Source: SG8-41 sp032123035
GTDB taxonomy: Bacteria; Pseudomonadota; Gammaproteobacteria; Burkholderiales; SG8-41
Assembly: GCA_032123035.1 (NCBI GenBank)
Contig: JAQBFV010000189.1
Span: 1 to 64,000 of the forward strand
Direction: 5' to 3'
DNA: 64,000 nt
Below the pieces are notes generated by a model. That model ran no database searches, had not been told where the DNA came from, and was given only the letters and a program-made list of their open reading frames with translations. Shown piece by piece: positions 58,517 to 64,000 of this stretch (its first letter is position 1; each line of letters starts with the position of its first letter). The position numbers were made by a program, and so were the translations under genes.

Positions 58517-59118
58517 CGCACCTGCGTTTCCTCCAGGGGGCGGCGGTCGGCCTGAGCCGCCAATGAGCCGAGGCTCGAAGACTGTTGCCGCAGCGGCTGT
58601 GATCCCTGCGATTCGATCGCGACTATGAGGCGCTGGAGCGTTATTGGTAAGCGCTCCGCCTATGGCAGTTGCAGCATCCCGCGGCAATCGATCGAGTGTT
58701 TCGAGACGGCTTGGAATCGGGACGTTAAGGTATTATTTTAGAGACAGTTTTTCTGGGTACCGGGACGAGAGCGGGCCTGCTTACAGGGTCTCGTAATCCC
58801 TTGGGAACAGAAAAATGCTGCGTCGCAGCATGTCTCAGGCCAACTTGTTCACAGCCATTGACAAAGCGACTGAAAGAAAACATAATTATGCCTATTGCTT
58901 TGCAGCATCCCGCTCCTGACCCAGGCGGCGCGGCGGATCTCCGACAGTGGGAGATTCCAGCCATTGACCTCGCCCACTATAACTAGTCAAATTCCTGGTC
59001 TGATCCCCAACCTATTGGGGTTGGCTTCAGGCATTGTAATTGCGGGGGACTGATATCGAGACGGTAGCGGAGGCTGGCGCCAGACGGAGCCGGCAACACA
59101 AAAAATGGAGGTTTTGCC
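58517..59118. other. 600-base gap with small repeats and a doubtful ORF
   Basis: It holds a hairpin GGAGCG/CGCTCC (about 58634-58656), a 14-base direct repeat TTGCAGCATCCCGC at 58669-58682 and 58900-58913, a palindrome ATGCTGCGTCGCAGCAT at 58815-58831, and a CCCCAA/TTGGGG hairpin near 59006-59021 that could be a terminator. The following ORF at 58888 is listed separately. Confidence 0.6.
58888..58986 (+). CDS. Doubtful small ORF (32 codons)
   Basis: ATG at 58888 gives MPIALQHPAPDPGGAADLRQ then WEIPAIDLAHYN and a stop. There is no ribosome site, but the composition is protein-like and the region otherwise lacks genes. It could be the end of a lost gene or a genuine small peptide. Low certainty. 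Confidence 0.2.
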   Translation: MPIALQHPAPDPGGAADLRQWEIPAIDLAHYN

Positions 59119-59886
59119 ATGATTGCAAAATCAACCCTGAGCATTGATGGTTTCGGCACGGCAGGGACGGGGCAGCGGGGACGCCACCTCGTCTCCACCT
59201 TCGTACTCGTCGCGAGCCTGCTGGCACTCTTGTTGATCGTGCACACGCATTACGGCCCGCTACAGGTCCGGAATCCGTTCCAGCCCGGCCTGCCGCTGGT
59301 GGCTATCCAGGCCGACCGGCCGGTCCGCCTTGCCCCGCCTGTGTTGGCCTTGTCGCCCGCCGAGGAGAGCCGCTACCGCGTGCTTTCGGAATATTTGGCC
59401 AAGCGTTACCGGGTCTCCCAACAAGTCATCTTTGAGCTGGTGACGCTGGCACATAAGGTCGGCCGCCAACATAAGCTCGACCCACTCCTGATCATGGCCG
59501 TGATGGGGACCGAGTCGAGTTTCAATCCCATCGCCGAAAGCAACATGGGCGCCAAAGGCCTTATGCAGATCATCCCCAAATATCACGATGACAAGTTGCA
59601 GCCGTTTGGGGGCGAGAAGGCTATCTTCGATCCCGCGGCCAACGTGGTCGTGGGGACCCAGATCCTGAAGGAATATCTGCGCCGTACGGGTAACCTCGGC
59701 ATCGCGCTGCAGATGTACGCTGGCGCGCTCGGCGATAGGAACGATTTGTATACGCACAGGGTCTTGACTGAACGGCAGCGCCTGCACAGGGTGCTGGCCC
59801 GCTCGTCTGCCCCGGGCACCCCTGCGAGGCGCACTCCCGCGAGGACGGCTTCGGCAAAGACGACGCTGTTGACCCGCTTCCGCTAA
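59119..59886 (+). CDS. Membrane-anchored lytic transglycosylase (SLT domain)
   Basis: A 255-residue protein with an N-terminal membrane helix (LVSTFVLVASLLALLLIVHT, ~25-44) and an SLT domain: catalytic Glu in MAVMGTESSFNPIAES, then NMGAKGLMQIIPKYHDDKLQ and YAGALGDRND. It resembles MltE/Slt-type enzymes that cleave peptidoglycan. The C-terminal tail is Arg/Thr/Ala-rich. AATGGAGGTTTT precedes the ATG. Distinct in sequence from the transglycosylase at 28861. Confidence 0.85.
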   Translation: MIAKSTLSIDGFGTAGTGQRGRHLVSTFVLVASLLALLLIVHTHYGPLQVRNPFQPGLPLVAIQADRPVRLAPPVLALSPAEESRYRVLSEYLAKRYRVSQQVIFELVTLAHKVGRQHKLDPLLIMAVMGTESSFNPIAESNMGAKGLMQIIPKYHDDKLQPFGGEKAIFDPAANVVVGTQILKEYLRRTGNLGIALQMYAGALGDRNDLYTHRVLTERQRLHRVLARSSAPGTPARRTPARTASAKTTLLTRFR

Positions 59887-59905
59887 TCCGGTCGCTCCGA
59901 CGCCC

Positions 59906-60280
59906 ATGGCAAGGATTCGGATTGCCTGGGGCGGCGGGGCCATCACCGCTGAGCTGCGGGACACGCCGACGGTCAAGGCGTTGCTTGCCGCGCTGCCGTG
60001 CCAGGCGAGCGCCCGCACCTGGGGAGAGGAGGTCTACTTCGAGTTGCCCGTAAAAACGGTGCTCGAACCCGATGCTCAACAGGTGGTGGAACCCGGGACA
60101 GTATGCTTTTGGGTTCAGGGCAGCGCACTCGCCTTGCCCTACGGTCGCACGCCTGCGTCGAAGGGCGACGAATCCCGTCTCGTTACCCGGTGCAACGTCG
60201 TGGGCAAGGTCGCGGGCGAACCGCGTCAGCTGCAGAGCATCAAGGACGGGGCGGCGCTGCGCGTCGAAATCATTCCGTAG
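59906..60280 (+). CDS. Cyclophilin-like-fold small protein
   Basis: A 124-residue protein of mainly beta structure: IRIAWGGGAITAELRDTPTV, WGEEVYFELPV, PGTVCFWVQGSALALPYGRT. This matches the cyclophilin-like domain (TM1367/DUF369-type) rather than a true prolyl isomerase, whose active-site residues are absent. It lies 20 bases after the transglycosylase gene. Function unknown. Confidence 0.72.
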   Translation: MARIRIAWGGGAITAELRDTPTVKALLAALPCQASARTWGEEVYFELPVKTVLEPDAQQVVEPGTVCFWVQGSALALPYGRTPASKGDESRLVTRCNVVGKVAGEPRQLQSIKDGAALRVEIIP

Positions 60281-60289
60281 GGTCGATGC

Positions 60290-60844
60290 TCAGCGGGAGG
60301 CCTCCCGCGCCAGCGCAGGCAACCAAGCGCCTAAATACCCGGTGATGTCCTCCGCCGTTTGATAGGGTGCGAGGCGCACCTGCTCCGGGAATTCCTGTTC
60401 CAGTTGCAGCACGTTCGTCAGGTTGATGCGACGCTTCGCCGGGTCGGCCGCGTAGAACCCGAGGAGCGGTTTCTTCGCCTGCAAAAAGCGCATGACGTTG
60501 ATCCCCGAACCGATTCCAGCCTCGTCGAAGCAATAGATCGCGGTCTGTGCCTCAGATCGGAAGCGGGCATCCCGCTCCATCACGAATTGCGTCACCAGGG
60601 CGGTTTCCGACCTATCGCTGCGACCGCGGTGCGGCGGCCACTCCTTGTCGTAATACTCGATGGGATCGCACACCAGGCGGGCCAGCCGCGCCGGATCGAG
60701 TTCCGGGAACTGTGCGCGATAGTGGCGGTAGCGCGTATCGTAGCCGAGACCGCTCGCCTCGAGCCAATCGATTACCAGCGTCTTGAAAACGCGCGTGGCG
60801 TCCGTGGCGAACATCCCGGCACCGCTGACGTAACAGGGAATCAA
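60290..60844 (-). CDS. Conserved hypothetical protein
   Basis: Open frame of 184 residues with TTG at 60844 (overlapping the stop of the upstream gene as TTGA) or ATG at 60814 (MFATDATRVFKTLVIDWLEA). It contains YCFDEAGIGSGINVMRFLQA and KKPLLGFYAADPAKRRINLT then NVLQLEQEFP, suggestive of a Rossmann-like fold with a nucleotide-binding loop, but I do not recognise the family. It is cotranscribed with the next gene at 60841-61296. Confidence 0.6.
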   Translation of the reverse strand: MIPCYVSGAGMFATDATRVFKTLVIDWLEASGLGYDTRYRHYRAQFPELDPARLARLVCDPIEYYDKEWPPHRGRSDRSETALVTQFVMERDARFRSEAQTAIYCFDEAGIGSGINVMRFLQAKKPLLGFYAADPAKRRINLTNVLQLEQEFPEQVRLAPYQTAEDITGYLGAWLPALAREASR

Positions 60845-61296
60845 AGTTTGTGGCTGCCGATCATGAGGCGCTTGAATACGGAATAGCGCTCACCGACGCC
60901 GTCAGGGCTCGGCTCGCGCTTCACCGTGATCCAGACGTCCGGCGGAAAGCCGGCTGCAAGATCGGCGGTATAAGCGCATTCCTCCCCCGCTGCTGCTTCG
61001 GCAGCTTCGGTCGAAGGCGCGCCGAGCGCTTCGAGAAAGTGCCGCGCGAGAAGCGCCATCACCCCTTCATAGGCAGGCGCATCAATCTCGACTACTTCGG
61101 CAATCGTGCAACGCCTTTGCGAGCCCGCGACGACGAAGGTGGTGTCACAGTGACAGCGTGGTGCGCGGTGACCCTGGGCGAGGTCGCAAACCGCGTACCC
61201 GCCTGACACCAGCCACTCGCCGTCTTCCGCGGCGCCTTCCTCGGCCAGCACGCGCTGGTCCGAGTCGTCCAACCGCACCGCTCGCAGGAATTTCAT
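60841..61296 (-). CDS. DUF6505-like conserved hypothetical protein
   Basis: A 151-residue protein beginning MKFLRAVRLDDSDQRVLAEE, with ALLARHFLEALGAPSTEAAE, GEECAYTADLAAGFPPDVWI. This resembles DUF6505, a family also found in alphaproteobacteria; the label is tentative. Ends where the partner gene begins (TTGA overlap), so the pair is translationally coupled. TTTTTCCTCCG upstream on the plus strand reads CGGAGGAAAAA on the minus strand, a strong ribosome site. Confidence 0.6.
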   Translation of the reverse strand: MKFLRAVRLDDSDQRVLAEEGAAEDGEWLVSGGYAVCDLAQGHRAPRCHCDTTFVVAGSQRRCTIAEVVEIDAPAYEGVMALLARHFLEALGAPSTEAAEAAAGEECAYTADLAAGFPPDVWITVKREPSPDGVGERYSVFKRLMIGSHKL

Positions 61297-61367
61297 TTTT
61301 TCCTCCGGTCCGCCTGAGTCCTGCTCATATAATAGAGGCGTCGGGGACCACGGGATAGGAGGAGAAA

Positions 61368-61634
61368 ATGGCGCAGCAACCTGAGTTGCCGAAGGACATG
61401 TTCGAGTTCATGCAAAAGATGTGGAATCCGCTCAACTTCCCGCTCCCCGGCATGTTCACGCCAACCGTGAACCTCGAGGACATCGAGAAGAAGATCACCG
61501 AGTTGAAGACGGTGGAGACCTGGCTCACCATGAACATCGGCTTCGTCCAGATGACGATCAAGACGCTGGAGATGCAAAAGACGGCGCTCGAGTCGCTCGC
61601 GGCTGCGGCGCCGAAGGCCGATAAGGAAAAGTAA
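61368..61634 (+). CDS. phaM: PHA granule-associated protein PhaM
   Basis: An 88-residue protein starting MAQQPELPKDMFEFMQKMWN, with FPLPGMFTPTVNLEDIEKKI and WLTMNIGFVQMTIKTLEMQK. This matches PhaM of betaproteobacteria, which binds the PHB synthase and the nucleoid and controls granule number and partition. The Ralstonia protein is longer, with a basic C-terminal DNA-binding tail; here the tail is short, so DNA binding may be weak. No phaCAB genes are in the window. AGGAGGAGAAA precedes the ATG. Confidence 0.75.
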   Translation: MAQQPELPKDMFEFMQKMWNPLNFPLPGMFTPTVNLEDIEKKITELKTVETWLTMNIGFVQMTIKTLEMQKTALESLAAAAPKADKEK

Positions 61635-61779
61635 CGCGCTCCCGCGCGGCAAGCCGCCGCTCAACCGGCGGCGTACCGGGTGCGGCGCGCCGGATCAAGT
61701 CATCGGCTCGAACTGGACAGCAGCCTGTCGTCCAACCGGGGGCTGTATGTCCGTAGTCGCATTTTCAAAGGAGCTAACC

Positions 61780-62196
61780 ATGGCTACGACCATACGCAAG
61801 ACCGCCTACTTCAGCATGAAAACACCGAATCGCGCGGGCCAGGGCGCGCGGTTGCTTAACGGGCTTGCCGCGCACGGGGTCAATCTGCTGGCATTTACGG
61901 GCTTTCCCAATGCCGGAGGCGCGCAGGTCGATTTTGTCCCCTACAACGTCACCAAATTCACGAGCGCAGCGCGCAAGCTGGGGCTGAAGGTAAGCAAGAA
62001 GAAGACCGTATTTCTGGCGCAGGGCGCCGACAAGGCCGGCGCAATCGCGGCCATTTGCGGCAAGCTCTCCAGGGCCGGAATCAATATGGTGGCGATGGAT
62101 GCGGTGACGACCGGCCGCGGCCGCTTTGGGGCAATCTTCTGGGTGAAGCCGAGCGATGTCGCCAGGGTCTCGCGGCTGCTGCTGCGCGCTCGGTAA
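61780..62196 (+). CDS. ACT-domain protein
   Basis: A 138-residue protein with two ACT-like units: NRAGQGARLLNGLAAHGVNL then LAFTGFPNAGGAQVDFV, and DKAGAIAAICGKLSRAGINM then VAMDAVTTGRGRFGAIFWV. ACT domains usually bind amino acids or other small ligands. AAGGAG lies 6 bases before the ATG at 61780; the frame from 61747 is longer but lacks a site. Followed by a CACAGAG-type repeat. Function unknown. Confidence 0.78.
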   Translation: MATTIRKTAYFSMKTPNRAGQGARLLNGLAAHGVNLLAFTGFPNAGGAQVDFVPYNVTKFTSAARKLGLKVSKKKTVFLAQGADKAGAIAAICGKLSRAGINMVAMDAVTTGRGRFGAIFWVKPSDVARVSRLLLRAR

Positions 62197-62205
62197 CGTC
62201 GGATA

Positions 62206-62263
62206 ACCACAGAGACACAGAGCCCATAGAGGAAAACCGTTGTTTCTCAGAGCCCTTTGTGGC
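62206..62263. repeat. CACAGAG-type repeat with 3' stem
   Basis: ACCACAGAGACACAGAG starts ten bases after the ACT-protein stop; CCTTTGTGG about 40 bases later can pair with CCACAGAG. The same repeat type occurs in obgE (38447-38534). Likely the 3' UTR stem of the ACT gene. Confidence 0.65.
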
Positions 62264-62407
62264 TCTGGGGTGAAGGGCATTGCTGTTTGAGCGTGCCGAG
62301 TTCGTCACGCGAATCCACGAATTGGATGGTCCACCCGGCGGCGCGTCGCGAAAATGTGGTTAAATCACGCGCTCTGATCGTTGTCAGTCGAAACCAGGAG
62401 AAACCCC

Positions 62408-63379
62408 ATGCCCCATGCAATGCGAATTCATGAACACGGCGGAGCCGAGAAAATGCGCTGGGAAGCAGTCGAGGTGGGCGATCCGGGGCCGGGCCAGGTG
62501 CGGGTGCGGAACACCGCAGTTGGACTGAACTTTGTCGACATCTACCAGCGTAACGGCCTCTATCCCATGCAGCTGCCGTTCACCCTGGGCTCCGAGGGCG
62601 CTGGTATTGTCGAAGCCGTCGGTCCCAAGGTCAAGGAGTTGAAGGTGGGGGATCGTGTCGCCTATGCCGGTCCACTCGGCGCCTACGCCGAAGTATTGCT
62701 GCGGCCCGCGGACCGCTTGGTGAAGATTCCGGCGGGCGTGGACGACAAGACGGCGGCTGCAATGATGCTGAAAGGCTTGACCGCCCACTACCTGATCCGG
62801 CGCACTTATCGCGTGAAGAAAGGCGACACGATCCTCATGCACGCGGCTGCAGGCGGCGTTGGCCAGATTCTTTGCCAATGGGCAAAACACCTGGGAGCGA
62901 CTGTGATCGGCACCGTGGGCAGCGATGAAAAGGCCGAGCTCGCGAAGAAGGCCGGTTGCAAGCACGTCATCGTGCTCTCGCGCGAGAAGTTTTCCGAGCG
63001 CGTGAAGGAAATCACCAAGGGCAAACGCGTGCCGGTCGTCTACGACGGCATCGGCAAGGACACCTTTATGGATTCGCTCGACTGCTTGCAGCCCATGGGA
63101 CTCATGGCGAGCTTCGGCAATGCCTCTGGCGCCGTGCCGCCGTTCAACGCGGGCATCCTGGCGCAGAAGGGATCGCTTTTCCTCACGCGCCCGACGCTGG
63201 TGCACTACTCGGCATCGCGCGAGGACCTCGTGAAAGGGGCGCGCGAACTGTTCGCCGTCGTGAAAAGCGGGGCGGTGAAGATCCGCGTCAACCAGACCTA
63301 CCCGCTGCGCGAAGCGGCGCAGGCGCAGAACGATCTGGAAGCGCGCAAGACGACGGGATCAACCGTGTTGATCCCGTAA
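62408..63379 (+). CDS. Quinone oxidoreductase (zeta-crystallin type)
   Basis: A 323-residue MDR-superfamily enzyme without catalytic zinc. N-terminal GroES-like domain (PGPGQVRVRNTAVGLNFVDI, LGSEGAGIVEAVGP), then Rossmann domain with HAAAGGVGQILCQWAKHLGA and the NADPH contact. Family members reduce quinones with NADPH. AGGAGAAA precedes the ATG at 62408; the longer frame from 62381 is not favoured. Convergent with the iminopeptidase gene; two hairpins lie between them. Confidence 0.88.
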   Translation: MPHAMRIHEHGGAEKMRWEAVEVGDPGPGQVRVRNTAVGLNFVDIYQRNGLYPMQLPFTLGSEGAGIVEAVGPKVKELKVGDRVAYAGPLGAYAEVLLRPADRLVKIPAGVDDKTAAAMMLKGLTAHYLIRRTYRVKKGDTILMHAAAGGVGQILCQWAKHLGATVIGTVGSDEKAELAKKAGCKHVIVLSREKFSERVKEITKGKRVPVVYDGIGKDTFMDSLDCLQPMGLMASFGNASGAVPPFNAGILAQKGSLFLTRPTLVHYSASREDLVKGARELFAVVKSGAVKIRVNQTYPLREAAQAQNDLEARKTTGSTVLIP

Positions 63380-63437
63380 CGGGCTCAAAGAGGAAGAAAC
63401 GGGGTCCTGCCTTCGTTCCAGCCCCGGCAGTACAGCT

Positions 63438-63490
63438 CGCCGTTCGCCGTGGCGAACGGCGTCAATCGGCGTTGAGTATCAACGCCGATT
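63438..63490. terminator. Two hairpins in the convergent gap after the quinone oxidoreductase
   Basis: CGCCGTTCGCC/GGCGAACGGCG (63438-63461, 2-base loop) and AATCGGCGTT/AACGCCGATT (63464-63490, 7-base loop). The second overlaps the 3' end of the iminopeptidase gene. No long T tract; probably a bidirectional transcript end. Confidence 0.6.
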
Positions 63491-64000
63491 CTTGAACTGC
63501 TCGGTTGCTTTCACCAGTTCCGCGCTGATGCCGGGTTCCCATGCCGAGTGCCCCGCGTCGGGGACCGCGATGTAGGTCGCCTGCGGCCAGGCGCGGTGCA
63601 ACTCGTCCGCGGTCACGATCGGGCAGACGGCATCGTAGCGTCCCTGCACAATGGTGCACGGCAGTTGGCGGATACGCCCGACGTTTTCAAGCAGCGAATT
63701 CTCCGGCAGGAAGATGTTGTGGCTGAAGTAGTGCGCTTCGATGCGCGCGAGCCCCAGCGCCACGCCGTCCGCCGCAAAATAGGACACCGTCTCCGGACTG
63801 GGAAGCAGCGTCGAGCATGCACCCTCGTAGGTGCTCCAGGCCCGCGCGGCTGGCACATGCACGTTGGGGTCCGGGTCGGCCAGGCGTTTATAGTAGGCGG
63901 CCAGGAGGTTCCCGCGCTCGTCCTCGGGGATCAATGCCGTGAATGCCAGCCAGGGCTCAGGAAATAGGTTCCGCAGCCCGTAGAGAAACCATTTGATCTC
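63479..64000 (-). CDS. pip: Proline iminopeptidase, C-terminal part
   Basis: Alpha/beta-hydrolase of the S33 family that removes N-terminal proline. The visible part (about 174 residues) runs from EIKWFLYGLRNLFPEPWLAF at the window edge, through IPEDERGNLLAAYYKRLADP, ENSLLENVGRIRQLPCTIVQ, GRYDAVCP (catalytic Asp) and DAGHSAWEPG (catalytic His). The nucleophile Ser and the N-terminal half lie outside the window, so it is partial only because of the window edge. Confidence 0.9.
   Translation of the reverse strand, partial: EIKWFLYGLRNLFPEPWLAFTALIPEDERGNLLAAYYKRLADPDPNVHVPAARAWSTYEGACSTLLPSPETVSYFAADGVALGLARIEAHYFSHNIFLPENSLLENVGRIRQLPCTIVQGRYDAVCPIVTADELHRAWPQATYIAVPDAGHSAWEPGISAELVKATEQFKNRR

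Overview
This window is about 64 kb of a GC-rich chromosome that I read as betaproteobacterial. The evidence is a set of lineage-typical families: the sigma factor / DUF3619 / DUF3106 / RDD block, CNP1-like protein, PhaM, a PP0621-type protein, the rplU-rpmA-obgE-proB block facing ispB, and the pepA-holC-valS block facing lptF-lptG. Nearly everything is housekeeping. There is no prophage, insertion sequence, CRISPR array or integrase. The genus cannot be fixed from the sequence alone.

Layout. 1-8.7 kb: type IV pilin with a sigma-54 promoter, moaC, a BepA-like protease, a chromate transporter divergent from a Ser/Thr kinase with a cyclic-nucleotide-binding domain, then tusA plus a lipoate-ligase-family gene followed by two decayed genes and a small lipoprotein. 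8.7-18.7 kb: valS (with a long in-frame N-terminal extension), holC, pepA, lptFG, and the sigma/DUF3619/DUF3106/RDD operon. 18.8-25.8 kb: branched-chain amino acid genes ilvB-ilvN-ilvC, phospholipid genes psd-pssA, and leuA behind a leucine-rich leader peptide. 25.8-32.7 kb: DUF2069, HugZ-like, WrbA, YihY, lytic transglycosylase, proS, spermidine-synthase-like protein and rppH. 33-37.3 kb: a stress cluster of rubrerythrin, GlpC-like Fe-S protein and DUF3501, then cfa and a CNP1-like gene. 37.3-46.4 kb: proB, obgE, rpmA, rplU, ispB, tRNA-Pro, pilS-pilR, ampD. 46.8-53.6 kb: nrdA-nrdB with NrdR boxes, DUF2442, a histone-H1-like basic protein, threonine aldolase. 53.6-64 kb: an EF-G paralogue, a secreted protein / ECF sigma / anti-sigma-like trio, a second transglycosylase, several uncharacterised genes, PhaM, an ACT-domain protein, a quinone oxidoreductase and a partial proline iminopeptidase.

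The most unusual signals are not conventional genes. (1) Two copies of a roughly 200-bp composite element, each with a hairpin at either end and shared internal motifs (573-769 and 17023-17233), look like a non-autonomous REP/MITE-type mobile unit. (2) Heptanucleotide tandem repeats of several related unit sequences sit at many gene junctions and often contain the stop codon of the preceding gene; the largest has 15 units and lies between pilS and pilR. (3) A separate CACAGAG-type repeat appears to supply the C-terminal tail of ObgE. (4) The gene after the lipoate ligase is an internally deleted FAD oxidoreductase, which with tusA suggests a decaying lipoate/sulfur-metabolism locus. Regulatory sites readable by eye include a sigma-54 promoter on pilA, a leuA leader peptide, a pair of NrdR boxes, strong sigma-70 promoters for rubrerythrin and rplU, and several candidate operators.
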